Below are positions 25,032 to 36,962 of a DNA stretch of 64,000 nucleotides, one piece after another. Within the stretch, counting starts at the first letter, position 1; each line of letters opens with the position of its first letter. The DNA is from Eucalyptus grandis (lineage: Eukaryota; Streptophyta; Magnoliopsida; Myrtales; Myrtaceae), in the NCBI RefSeq assembly GCF_016545825.1, contig NC_052622.1, positions 43,051,263 through 43,115,262 on the forward strand, in the 5' to 3' direction. The notes beneath the pieces are model-generated. The model was not told the DNA's origin. It saw only the letters and a program-made list of their open reading frames with translations, and searched no databases. The position numbers were made by a program, and so were the translations under genes.

Positions 25032-28000
25032 ATGGTTCTGAGGTTAGCCTCCTCTTATATGAGCTTACCTCAGACCCCGCGCGGTTCGAGCCATCTTTCC
25101 CAGCGCATCCCTTTCAGAAAATTTGGAAAGATGTGGAAGAGGGCTTGCACCAGGAGGCCGGATATAGTACCTTCTCTAAATGGAGACGACACTTGTTTAC
25201 GGGTTTTTGTGCTCTCGGATTTGCACACAGACTACTCAGAGAACATGATGTGGGTCGAATGCTTGTCAACTGTTAAACACAAGAGAGACGTGCTTCTTGT
25301 TGCTGGTGATGTGGCAGAAACATACAACAACTTTGTTCTCACGATGTCGCTCTTGAAGGAGAGATTCGAGCATGTCTTTTACGTGCCCGGAAACCATGAT
25401 CTTTGGTGCCGTAGAGGGTCAGAAATTTCTGTGAGTTGACTTCTATCTTTCATAATGTTTCCAAGTTCACTGAGTAACAGTTGCAGTCCTTTTGAAGAGT
25501 ACTGCGGCGAAGTATGTGATTGCTGTTAGTGTTATACTCAGTCCTCGTGCATAGCTTGTTAGTATATGGTCCTCAGATAATGTAGAAAAGAAAATATGAT
25601 TTTTCTTGTTGCCTTAGTCTAAAACTTGATTGCTGTCGCTTTAAAGAATGCTGGCTATCTCCATACACCTCAAAATCCTTAAATGATTTATGAGATTTAC
25701 AGTGTTTTGCTTTTCCTTTCGATCTTTCATCTTTGGAATGTGGAGAATTAAAATTACTTTTCTGTTACTCAAAGAAGTCTTTTTTTGCCCTTGCATTGTG
25801 GACATTGCTGACGTGGCTTCTTTCCTCTGTTGCCAAGCTGACTAAGGGAAATGGAGAGAAGCCTGCTGATCTACTTAAAACTGGAATTGTTAGATTCATG
25901 CTGCCCAAGCTTTGTCATTTCATATTTGTATCAACCTGGATAAGCTAATATGTGAGGCGTATGGCATATCAATTTTGATCGCAAGCTTAACACTGGAGTT
26001 GGAAAAACAACTGTTTCTTTAATATAGCTTGTAGTAAATATCTAACTGGCATATTCATCCATTGCCTTGGCATGATAGTAACCTCTGTCATAATTAATCT
26101 AGGGTTCCTACCCACAAACTCTAAAGATCTCTTATTCTTATAGAAGCACATTAAACATCATATGAACTGACTATGTGGAAATGATACACAGTTCGGTTCC
26201 TTGGAAAAGCTGGAGAAACTACTTGATGCATGTAAAAGACTTGGTGTAAAGACGGATCCAGTGGTCATAGGCAGCTTGGGAATCATTCCTTTGTTCTCTT
26301 GGTATCATGAGGTGACTGAGTGATTTTCATTATGTCTCAGAGATTGTTACAGAACCCATTATTTGATAATTTTCAGCTTTTCCTGCCTTCATTTAACAAA
26401 GAGTTACGCTTCCTTTCATTAGAGCTTTGACAGAGAGGACGATATAACCAGTTTCCGCATCCCCCCTTTGGAGATGGTGATTCACTTTCCTTTATCCTTG
26501 TAAGAATTTGTAAGAGCTTCACTTATGACAGTAAGCTACAGCCTTTACTGATTGATTATAGAATAAATTTTACAGAGAGTACTTTGTCTGTCGTGATGTT
26601 ATCCATGCTTGTTATGACTTGAACCTGAAATCTCAATTTCATTGCCTAACATATATTTTTCTCTTGAACATGATATCTATCACAGTCCAACTCCAAAAGT
26701 GTTGCATGCAGACTAGTCAAGCTTTAAAAAATCTACTCAGTTTTCTCTACGATGTGCATAGTGATAGCCAGCTATCAGTATATAATTATTGACAGAGTGC
26801 TGCACAAACTCATCCTGATATGTTAAGTGCTGTGCTATGTTGGACTTGAAGCTTCTTTCTTTTTAAATTTCGATGGTTTGCATTTGTTAGTCTTATTGGT
26901 ATTGGCTGCATAGATACTGCACAAAATTAACTGAATTTACTCGCGCAGGCATGTAAAGACTATCATGCATGCAAGTGGCCAGAGGAGCTTTCAAACAAAG
27001 ATACTTCCCTAGCTTCTTACTTTGATGCAATGAACGAACATAATATGGATATAGTGGAGGATATCAAAAAGACATGCGAGCAGATCATCACATTTTCTCA
27101 CTTCGTTCCGAGGTACTGATTTCCCTTTACACAAAACTCCTATTTAGTTTTTTTCCCCTGTAGTAGCATTATTGTCTTAATTTCATCCTTATTGGAAGCC
27201 TACATAGCAGTCCCTATCACTCTGCCTATCTCAGTTTGCTTTGTTTATTTTGATCAGAGCACTTCTTGTAATCTTCTATTCTGGAAACCGATTTGTTATT
27301 TTTGTACCATACTTTGAGGTGTGAAGTTTGAATTATGCCCGAAATGTAGGCCATCTGTGTTTGTCAAAGCCTCACTAGGTGATGATTTTGAAGTCATGTA
27401 ACTTCATATCTCCCAGTCCCAGGTCATCTCTTATTGCAAATCATTCCCCTTTCCGCATCATCCACAGAGGAGCGACTCAATGGTTTGGTGAAAATTGTTG
27501 GAACTTGTCAAACGGTATAAAGCCTGTGCTCGAATATAATGTTATATCTAGAACCGCAAAAGTTTTGTCCAGCTCCCCTGATAATATTGCATCAGCTCTT
27601 TACGGGCGTAATGACTGATGGGAAGAGGACCACTTTCTCGAATACGTCTATAGCATATGCTTAAACAAGAGCAATGTGCATTGCATACCTTGAGAATCAA
27701 GAAGAGGGGACGAACTTGACAACAGTGTTAGTGGACTTGTCTGCGCAACTATATAGTATACTTCTCAGAACGTTCTGGCAGTTCAATATTTTGCTTCTTT
27801 GTCAAATGTAGCTAAGTCTCATTCATTATCATGAGTTGGATCATTCAAACAACCTGCAAGGTCTCGCAAAAGATATCCACGTAACGCATGATAATCTATT
27901 ATGTCCTTTGCTTGCTCTATCTGCTCTTCTTAGTAAAATATGGAATGATGGCCAACTTGTGCTCATTGCTACATTGCCAGACAAGAGTTATGCCCAGAAA

Positions 28001-28512
28001 AAAGGATGTTGTTCTACCCAAATCTCCCCAAAATTATTGGTTCTGATAGCCTTGAGGTTCGCCTAAGGTCCATACACGGGGCCGAAGGGAGTGGTTCAGC
28101 TTGCCATGTCTTCGGCCATACCCATTTCTGCTGGGATGCCGTGCTCGACGGAATCAGGTACGGTTGATTTGTTCTGCCAAGATCTAGCGCTGAAGCTTTT
28201 GCCATCACTTCAAGTTCAAATGACTATCTGTCGTATGAAAATTCAGTTTAATGTTTCATTCGTGACTGATGTAGCTTACTGAGTTTAATCACATCATGTA
28301 GATACGTGCAAGCGCCTCTGGCTTACCCAAGAGAACGGAAGAGAAGGATGAACGGCGGCGAAAATTGGCTACCCTTCTGCGTCTACTCCGACGGCGAGTT
28401 CACCGAGAGGCTCTCACCATGTTACTGGTCAGATTACTACTCTGTAAACCCCGACGACCCCATAACACTGAACTTGCACCCTGGGTTGCCAGATTCTACA
28501 GCCAAAGAATAA
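25032..28512 (+). CDS. calcineurin-like metallophosphoesterase
   Basis: Six-exon gene encoding 374 aa as read: 25032-25430, 26192-26311, 26423-26476, 26949-27112, 27981-28157 and 28302-28512. Introns are GT-AG and phase is continuous. The metal-binding motifs of the superfamily are in order: SDLHTD (62-67), GDVAE (92-96), GNHD (120-123) and a late GHTHF (291-295). The fold hydrolyses phosphoester bonds with a dinuclear metal centre; this plant subgroup's substrate is not known to me. The N-terminus is basic and Ser-rich, which could be a transit peptide, but this is uncertain. The ATG at 25032 is the first in frame. The last 14 or so codons may be out of frame: shifting by one base near 28465-28472 gives an aromatic-rich tail beginning LAPWVARFY. 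Catalytic motifs are unaffected. Confidence 0.82.
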
Positions 28513-29090
28513 ATACCACACGATAACTGTTGTCAAATATTGTATTGAGTCGAGTTCACACAGAGAGGAGCCCTTCTTCTGGTGTCACCAGCAATTTTCT
28601 CTGATACAATCAAGGGACAATTGAATGTTGTGTTCTCTTTTGATTCTGATCATGCCCTCTTGCCGCCTTTAAACCTTGATTAGACAATGTAGGTGAAACA
28701 AGATCACCAAGTAGTATAGTGATTCTAGCTTTGCAATTTCGGCTTATTGTATCTTGATAATGATAGATCTTGCGACGTGGCACGATCATAAAGTGAAGCA
28801 TTCATGAACTCTGATCGAGACCTTTGGAAGGATTTGCAAATCGAAACCAGAGACCAAAGAGAAGGTTTCACCAAAGTCATATCTGTGCAACATTCCTCAG
28901 TGAACCTTTTATTTCACATAACTACAGGAGTTCAATAGCAAAATGCACTGAAATTCAGAAGTGGAGGGACGTTGACTTTATGACATTACACACAGACAAG
29001 TGCACGGAAGAAAAAGGTTACAATGCATTCCAATGCAAACCCAACATCAACAGGCATAACTCAGAGCTAAACTGAACCCACATGACCTGG
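28513..29090. other. intergenic region between convergent genes
   Basis: It contains the 3' flanks of the phosphoesterase gene (+) and the aquaporin locus (-). No exon or repeat is recognised. Confidence 0.55.
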
Positions 29091-30944
29091 CTAGTAGTCC
29101 TCAGGAGCCAAGGGCTGGTGGTGAGTGTGGAGTGGTGCCTCAGTTGGTATCACCAGGTACTCGTATATCAACCCTGCAAGAGCTCCTCCGATAAGCGGGC
29201 CGAGCCAGTAGATCCAGTGGTGCCTCCACCTCCACCCGACCAGGGCTGGTCCGAACGCAAGGGCCGGGTTCATGGATGCCCCGTCAAATGGCCCGCCCAC
29301 AAGGATGTTGCTGCAACAATCAGACCAATGGCGAGCGGGGCTATGATTCCCAGGCTGCCCCTCTTGGGGTCGATCGCTGTTGCATAGACAGTGTAGACCA
29401 GCCCGAATGTCATGACTATTTCAGGAGCAGCCCGTTCATTTCTCCCACCCCTGATCCAAGGATGAATCCAACTGGTCTCTGCAAAAGAATCAACACAAAT
29501 TGATATTGCTGTCACAAGAAGAGAGGAAAATGCCTAGTGACACAAAAATCAAAGTGTTTTCTTAGTGGAAATGGTTCAATCATTTACTAAATTCATTGTC
29601 CTCATGTATCCTATTGGAAGCTCAGGACTGACTGTGATAATATGAAGGATAAGACGATGTGAACATAGCATTATTCAAGATGGGAACAAGCGAAAACCTA
29701 ACACAAAACCAATATGGATTGTCGAGATGAACATCTTGTTCTTCACTGGCTAGAAATAGCAATACACATCATGAGAGTCGAGCAGAGAAAATTGATTTAG
29801 TTTTCCAGCGCTTAGAGTTAAAGTAGCAACAATAGCAACAGAGGTCATATTTTACGCTTGTCGCTACCCTGAACAGTGTATGAAGCAGTGTTTTACTTTC
29901 ACTAGTCAATCCAATATGAGCAATTGAGCTAAAGCATTTCACTAATGATTAATGAAGAAATGAGCTGATGACAAATGACAAATCACTTGATATAGCTTCA
30001 AATTTCAACATTAATATACAGACCCGATAGAAAATTAGACCTATCTGTCTGAAAGGAAGAGCAATTTGGACTTGAGATACGGAAGTGTTTACCATTCCGG
30101 CAGTCACGAGCCTCAACAGCAGTGAGGCTAGTATGGCACCCAAGAGCTGAGCCACCCAATAGTATATGGCTCGGATAAAGGAGATCCTCCCTCCGACGAG
30201 GGCACCGAGAGTGACTGCGGGATTCACATGGCCTCCCGAGATGTTAATGCTTGATGCGACTGCTGCGAACAGTGCTAGTCCGTGTGCAAGTGCAATGGCT
30301 ATCAGCGAAGATGCTGGTCTAGTTACACCGGTATCTATCGGGTACAATTTGTCTACAAAACGGAGCATATATTTGGATGATTTTTACCGTGGCTTGCACG
30401 TATCATTTAATCTTCACATTATAATGCAGAGAAAAGGAAAAAATTAGGAGCCTGAAGTTTCATGCGGTGCGGTCCGTACCATCGCATGCAAAACTTAATC
30501 GAATCAGTTGTTAACGAGTGCTCGGATGGCAGGTATAGTGAAAATTCGATGTTTGAAAGATCAATCACACATAAAAGAAGTTGGACACTCAAAAACTGCC
30601 TTGTTTATGTAAAACCCATTTCACACAGCCGTCTTTTATGGTCTAGGAGTAAATAAAAGATCATTAAATATCGAAACCATGCAATCGCAAAAACAAGTCT
30701 CAACCCGTTCAGTATGTACATACGAAGCGTCATCCTGCTCCTGTCGTGTTAAGAATTCGACAGATGGTTCGAAGAAAAAGAGAGACGCGGGAAAGACCGA
30801 CGTACCGAGAGCGAGAGCCGAGCCCTCGCCGGCGAAGACGAAGATGAAGGTGGAGAGGAGCTCGGCCAGGGTGGCCCTCAAGGAGTCCGGGTGGGTCGCC
30901 TCGTTGGCCCTCCCGAACACGTACGCGCGAGCCGGGGCTGGCAT
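29091..30944 (-). pseudogene. TIP3-like: TIP3-type tonoplast aquaporin with two frame breaks
   Basis: Three exons at 30944-30806, 30352-30093 and 29478-29091 follow the TIP layout; with the breaks bridged the product is about 262 aa. TIP3 (alpha-TIP) channels move water across the protein-storage-vacuole membrane in seeds. Visible TIP marks are the N-terminal [14 protein letters not shown], the first NPA loop [10 protein letters not shown], the block [19 protein letters not shown], the second NPA loop FDGASMNPA, and the C-terminus [10 protein letters not shown]. Exon 3 lacks one base near 29421 (CTCCTGAAATAG where CTGGAAATA is expected), giving a stop just after. It lacks another near 29308 (GCAACATCC where GCAAACATCC is expected). 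The residue after the second NPA is Leu (CTT), while TIP3 proteins have Arg. Splice sites and the other exons look intact. Either this is a recent pseudogene, or two assembly errors hit short homopolymers of a working gene. Confidence 0.82.
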
Positions 30945-31759
30945 TTTGGGTCCGCCTCGCCGCTCGAGATGGCAAAAATTATTCCGAGTGTTGAGGGTTT
31001 GTGAAGGATCCGAACGATGGAGAAGGTGAGCAAGAAGATGGAGATGAAGATGGAGATGAAGGTTGGTGATGAGAGGGCTCCCTGCATGGGCGAGAAGTGG
31101 AGGGGGTGCCTGCATAAAATGGACGAAGGGAGGCTTGGACTCATGCGGGACACTTGTTGATCTTCCTTGCAATGGAGTTGCCACGTTGAGAGCTTGGGTG
31201 CTGAAACCTCCCCCCATCTTTATCCCCTTTTCTCTGGCTTACTTCGCAAGAAGCTCCTAGTCTAAGTGGAAACACCCCGTAAATCCCACGAACAGCTCTA
31301 GGTAGCATCGATCTAAATCAGTTCGCATGAAGTATGTGAGATTTGAATAGGCGATTTTCACATTCTGTGTCTGTTCATTGCTGTAAAAGAACTGTAACAA
31401 TCACTATAGCAATTATTATAATAAAACCGAAAATTGCGTGATATGAGTTCGTCAGGTATAAAAATCATGTGATATTACTTAATTAATCATGTCAATTCTA
31501 AAGGTAGTAATCGAGATTTTGAATTTGATTTCGCTGTTAAAATTGTTGCATCATTTGAGCGTGAAAATGAAAGATTACATTACAAAGTACAAGTGAGTAT
31601 CGTGTTTAATGTATGATATACCATCGTATACGTAAGAGCAAGACTATCTTTGTCTATGTACTCAATAAGCAATAACCGATTCATTAACGAAGTATTATCG
31701 AGACATTTTGTTAAACAACAAAATAAGAAATTTTGGATTTTAGGAAATCACATTTTTAA
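30945..31759. other. upstream region of the aquaporin locus
   Basis: It contains the presumed promoter and leader of the TIP3-like locus. A TCTCCAT-type hexamer run on the - strand (about 31019-31062) and AT-rich DNA follow. No coding exon is recognised. Confidence 0.5.
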
Positions 31760-32334
31760 GGTGTGTTTGTTTCACGGAAAACGTAATGTTTTTGAAAAAT
31801 GTTTTCCGGGAAACCGTTTTCTAGGAAAACGGTTAGTTTTCTTTTTGTTTGGTGATACGTGATTGAAAATATTTTCTGGTGTTTGGATTGCATTTCAAAA
31901 ATGATTGAAGGTGTAGAAGATGCCGATGAAGAGGAAGAGGAGGGAGCGAAGCCAATAGGAGCACACGAAGGGCTAGGGTTGGAGGAGGCGGCGATGACGA
32001 AAGGGAGGGGACGAAAGAGGAGAGAGGGGAGGAGGAGTTAAGGTTTACGTTCACAGGCAAAGAAAGAAAAGAAAAAAAAGAAAAGAAAAGAAAATATATA
32101 ATAATAAAAAATTCAAATTTTTAATTATAAATTCTTTTTAATAATAAATTTTCATTAAGCAATGATCTTAAAACATTTTGGAAAATGTTTTCCGATTTTT
32201 AAAGGGAAATCGTTTTCCTAAATTTAAATTTTGGAAGAAAAATATTTCCGTCGACTCATTTTCTTAAATGAACCAAAGCGTTGGAAAATGAGGAAAACGT
32301 TTTCCGAAAATTATTTTTGCAAAACAAACACACC
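31760..32334. mobile_element. 575 bp MITE with GGTGTGTTTGTTT ends
   Basis: The left end GGTGTGTTTGTTT (31760) is matched by AAACAAACACACC ending at 32334. Subterminal sequences also pair: AAATGTTTTCCGGGAAACCG on the left, and GGAAAACGTTTTCCG-like words on the right. The core at 31910-32040 is purine-rich (GAGGAGG). It encodes no transposase. A clear target duplication was not found, so superfamily is undecided; the overall look is hAT- or PIF-like. Confidence 0.75.
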
Positions 32335-33294
32335 AAACTTGTTTTTCGGGGTTAATATGCTGTTGTCCAGCATAACCATCAAGTGCCATTAGTGTATACG
32401 GGCGGGCCCGACAGCAGATCGGATCGGGCTTCAAAAAGTAATTAGGCTGTATTATGAGCGGGCCGGGTTCAATCCCCGCCCGTTTGATTCCTGCGGATCT
32501 TCTCTCCCTCCTTCTCTTTCTCCAATTGATGAAGAAGCAATCGCATGCTTAGAGACGAACGAGCAGTAACCTCTCCTCCTCCTCCTCCTCCTCCTCTCCC
32601 TCTCGAGATTGCAAGCATTTTAGGTGAATTTAGTTTCCGCCGCGCGCGTTCCTGTCGTCCGCTGATTCTCTGGTTTCGATGTCGGGTTTTTTGATTTGAT
32701 TCTCCCGGTTGGCGGAACGTAGGAGTGGGTTTGTTTCGTGAACTTTGCAGTGGTTAAAAATGCACGATTGCAAACGTAAGACATGGCCCATATCCACCTA
32801 TTGCTTTTGTATTTAGATTCAGGTAGCACACTTCTGCCTTACTGTTTTCTTGCTTTTGGTCGTGTGAACTGATTTTTGAATTTCTAACACCTTCTTGGGG
32901 AAGCTTGCTGATTTTCTCGTATGCGAATCGTGAGTTTTATCACCACGCCAAGCCTCACGGCTTTTAGTATATGACAGAGACCTTGCATGATTCTACCACC
33001 ACCCAATTTCTTTGTTTTGGGAAATCCTCCATATCCGTTCTGCTGGCTGCTGCTGCTGCTGCTGCGTCATCGCATTTCGGCAATAGTTTCTCTCTTCTGT
33101 TGGTCCTTTAGGAAGTAGTTGTTACTCGGAAGGCACAAGTAGATTACTTTCATGATATAGACCCATAAAAAATTTGAGCTTTCTCCTTGTTCTCGCCTCT
33201 TGTGATGATCTTCTTGAATCTTGAATTTTAGGGTTTCTTCCGTGCCCACAGTTCGGATTCACTCTGAATTAGTGATATTTGGAAAAGTGTAGCG
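32335..33294. other. promoter and leader of the DEAD-box gene
   Basis: It holds a GC-rich near-palindrome at 32398-32487, a TCC repeat at about 32573-32598 and a CTG repeat at about 33047-33064. These probably lie in the promoter and 5' leader of the helicase gene. No coding exon is recognised. Confidence 0.5.
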
Positions 33295-35092
33295 ATGGAA
33301 GGCTGGGCCAACAAGGACTGTGAGCAAAGTTCAGTGGATGCTACAAACACCGATGAACCTAGCGGTAATACTATACTATAACTGCACTCAGGGCGTGTCA
33401 TTTCACTTCGAAATGATCAACCTTCATTCAATGATTATCTATTTTAACACACTTTTTTTGTACTTCCGTCGCATGATATTTATCTACATCATTTGCTATT
33501 CTCCTTGAGTTATATATCGTGGTCATTGGCTTGTCTAATTTCTCAACAAATCAGATGCGGTGAAAGAAAGATCTAGAGATCAGAGACTGGCTTTCCCCGG
33601 TGACCCGAAATGTGTGATGTGTGGCCGCTATGGTGAATACATATGTGACGAGACAGAAGATGATATTTGCAGCTTGGAATGCAAACGGACTCTGCTAAGC
33701 AGGATTAGTAACTCTTCCAGAGGTGGTCATACATCTTTAAAGAAATTACCGACAGTTGATGAGTGCTTTTATGTTAAAGATGGCAATGATAAAACCGGAT
33801 CTCAGTCTTTACCTAGTGACCAATCTGAAGTGCTTAGGAAAAGACTTGGCATCCATGTGAAGGGAAATTCAATTCCTGCACCCATCTTGTCTTTCGCCTC
33901 TTGCCCCCTTCCGCAGAAGCTTCTAGAAAATATTGAATCTTCTGGCTATGAAATGCCCACTCCCGTGCAGATGCAAGCAATACCTGCGGCTCTGACTGGC
34001 AAAAGCCTGCTTGTTTTGGCTGATACAGGGTCAGGGAAAACCGCTTCCTTTTTGGTTCCTTTAATTACATATTGTGCAAATAACAGCCTGCAGAACTCTT
34101 CAAATGGGAGAAGGCCTCGTGCTATTGTATTGGAACCAACTAGGGAGCTCTGTATACAAGTTGAGGAGCAAGCAAAGATGCTTGGCAAGGGTTTGCCTTT
34201 CAAAACTGCACTCGTCGTCGGAGGTGACCCTATGGCTGGACAACTGTATCGCATCCAGGAAGGAGTTGAATTGATAGTGGGGACTCCAGGAAGACTTATT
34301 GATCTATTGACCAAGCATGACATTGAGCTGGACGACATCATGATTTTCGTTTTGGATGAGGTGGATTGCATGCTTCAGCGGGGCTTCCGTGATCAGGTGA
34401 TGCAAATCTTTAGGGCATTATCACAGCCCCAACTGTTGATGTATTCAGCAACAATCTCTCCGGAAGTTGAGAAGATGGCAGGAACCATGGTCAAAGATGT
34501 AACTGTTGTCTCTGTTGGCAAGCCCAATACTTCAAATAAGGCAGTGAAGCATATAGCTATCTGGGTGGAGACAAAGCAAAAGAAGCAGAAACTTTTCGAT
34601 GTGCTGATGAGCAAGCAGCATTTTAAGCCACCAGCAGTGGTGTACGTGGGTTCTAGACTTGGTGCAGATCTGCTAGCTGATGCAATAGCTGTTAAGACTG
34701 GAATGAAAGCCTTATCAATGCATGGGGAGAAGTCTATGAAGGAGAGGAGAGAAATCATGCAGTTATTTTTTATGGGAGAATGCCCTGTCATTGTTGCAAC
34801 TGGAATTTTAGGTCGGGGAGTTGACTTGTTGGGTGTGAGACAGGTGATAATTTTTGACATGCCAAATTCAATTAAGGAATATGTCCACCAGGTTGGGAGG
34901 GCATCTAAATTAGGTGAGGAGGGTACGGCAGTTGTTTTTGTGAATGAGGAGAATAAGAAGGTGCTCCCTGATTTGGTTGAACTTCTAAGAGCTTCCAGTG
35001 CACCTATTCCTCGGGAGCTCCTTAATTCACAATACACAAGGAGTGTTGCTTCTGCTGGCAAGGGGCAGAAAAAGAGGAAGCAACGTTACTAA
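33295..35092 (+). CDS. RH41-like: DEAD-box RNA helicase with zf-HIT finger, RH41 type
   Basis: Two exons, 33295-33364 and 33555-35092, encode 535 aa; almost the whole protein is in exon 2. An N-terminal zf-HIT-like Cys cluster (Cys43, 46, 54, 62, 66) precedes a complete helicase core. Motifs seen: Q-motif region with GYEMPTPVQMQAIP (about 154-167), motif I ADTGSGKT (179-186), PTREL, TPGR, motif II DEVD (291-294) in place of DEAD, SAT (321-323), GILGRGVDLLGVRQVI, and motif VI HQVGRASKLG in place of the usual HRIGRTGRxG. These departures match what I recall of the Arabidopsis RH41 group. The enzyme is expected to remodel RNA or RNP using ATP; its client RNAs are not established. The ATG at 33295 gives a short first exon joined in phase. 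The C-terminus is basic (KGQKKRKQRY), consistent with a nuclear protein. No break was seen. Confidence 0.93.
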
Positions 35093-35906
35093 GGTTTTGA
35101 TCTTTATTTTCTCAAGCTGCTTTTTACCAAACTATTTATGCAGTCCTTTCTTTTACTGGAATTGTATTCTCCGTTATGGTAATAAATCATTTACAAGTTG
35201 AGGAAATTTGATAAATAAGGTAAAAGGATACCAATTTAATTACCTTTTAAAACTTCTTCTATCTGCGTTCCACTAGAACAGCGCTTTATATTTATGGTAG
35301 AACTTCCTAGTTTTATGCTTGAGTGCCATTTCTGTGCTGAGTTAGAGAGGCCTTGTACGTTGGTCTACATTAGTAATTCATGGATGACATAAACAGATAG
35401 CAAAGTGTAATCATTGAAAAATTTATTTAATGAAGACTTCTCAAGGTTATGTATGCCATGGCATTTTAACTTCCCACGGTTAGCATATAATTGTAATTTA
35501 TCATTATGGAGAACCTTCTTTTAATTTTGAAGGCAAGTTTTTAGGATGAAAAGTACCTGAGGCTATTCTACCATAATATACTGGTACTGTTACTGACCAG
35601 AGATGTAGAGCCTGATTTGAGATTCTGTTGGACCTACCTGTTTTCATTGATTTTAGTTTTGCCAGGACACATGATAGAAGTATCAGCTGTTCATAATATA
35701 ATTGAGAGACAGCGACCGCCTGTGTTTAGGATGAGTTGAATCTATCAGAAAGGTTATGTGCAATGAGTTTCTAAATTACTGGGCATGTTGCTGATAACAG
35801 AAACTAGTTTGTTATCATCCAGGCATCTTCCATTCCTAGTTGTGTCAGAACACATTGTCTTTGTGCGGCTGAAGTGCCGCAAAATCAGTATTTACATTAA
35901 AACTGA
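35093..35906. other. 3' flank of the helicase gene
   Basis: AT-rich DNA containing the probable 3' UTR. I see no recognisable exon or repeat. Confidence 0.5.
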
Positions 35907-36458
35907 ATGTCTTTAGGTGAGTGCTTTTCAGGAACAAAAAGATCATATGGCAGCAACTCATCATGCGGACAAGATGTCACTAGTTACGAAAGATGGGCAA
36001 AATATGGTGGTATGTTTCTCTTGCTTATTTTTCTGCTTGTTCATCAGGAGAGGTTATCATCTGTAAACCATGTTTCCCATACGGGGGGGGGGGGGTGTCA
36101 AATGGTTTTGACACAGCTACGAACATCAATTTCAATGAATCTTTGTCTCCTTGTGCGTTGTAACAATTTTCAAGTCCCTTGATCTTCTCTCTCTGCAATA
36201 GCTCTTCAGGATCCTCTTAGTTTCTCTGAAAGGTTGCTGTGATTTTCTTGGATCACTTCAGTTGCCTGGGAAATGCTAAACATCTAAGCTGGTACAATAA
36301 TTTCTCCTGTGAGTGTTGCTTACTTCTTTGAGTTTCCCACCCGTATATCTTTTTCCTTCTCTGTGCAGGATCAGTTTCTTAATCTTATGTTCTGATCTGC
36401 AGGAGCTGTGCCGCAACTGGTCCTGGGTGTCTACATTATATGGGGAGACGAACTGTAA
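35907..36458 (+). CDS. possible small two-exon ORF, function unknown
   Basis: An ATG at 35907 opens a frame to 36009, where GT follows. An AG at 36401-36402 then restores phase and reaches TAA at 36458, giving about 52 residues. The putative peptide has a Gly/Ser/Cys-containing N-terminal half (ECFSGTKRSYG) and a short hydrophobic C-terminal half (AVPQLVLGVYIIWGDEL). The clean phase across the intron and non-random composition suggest a real exon pair. Alternatively, TTTAG at 35911-35915 could be a splice acceptor, making these the last exons of a longer transcript, possibly an alternative 3' end of the helicase gene. I do not recognise the family. Confidence 0.35.
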
Positions 36459-36931
36459 TGGCATGTTTAGGGTGCTTTTTTACTTCAAAGAAAAAAGATT
36501 GCCTCGACAAGAGGGTGCCCTTAAATCAGGATCATTGCGGCGGCATCAATGGCAAACCAGCTGCTAGCCTTGATCTGTCTGTGCCACTGGGGGCTGATTC
36601 CTTGGTATTCACTGATAAATGGCAAGATCGTCTTTCCTGGGATAGCTGCAGATTGTGCTGTGTGGCGACAGCATGAATGTCATGTGAAGATGACAAATAT
36701 ACTAATGCTTTACAGAGAATTACGCCGTCCCTACTTTTTGTAGTCCTTATTTGAGGTCTCAAGGGATGCGGATGACTAGCACTTGAACTCAAGCGATGTT
36801 CGTGTTTTGTATTGGATTGAAGGAGGAGCTGGAAATTGATCAGTCTTTCAAAACTCTTTACAGAAAGCAGCAGTGAAGTTAATCAATGAAAATTCGATGT
36901 GAATTTTACTTCAAATTCTAATTTCAAGACC

Positions 36932-36962
<31 letters not shown>

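Noticed and set aside
27379..27618. 79-codon open frame
   Set aside because: It lies wholly in intron 4 of the phosphoesterase gene, whose flanking exons join in phase without it.
32398..32487. tRNA-like reading: a paired end and a GGTTCAATCC segment
   Set aside because: The stem is 9 bp, and no D-arm or anticodon arm could be laid out at the right spacing.
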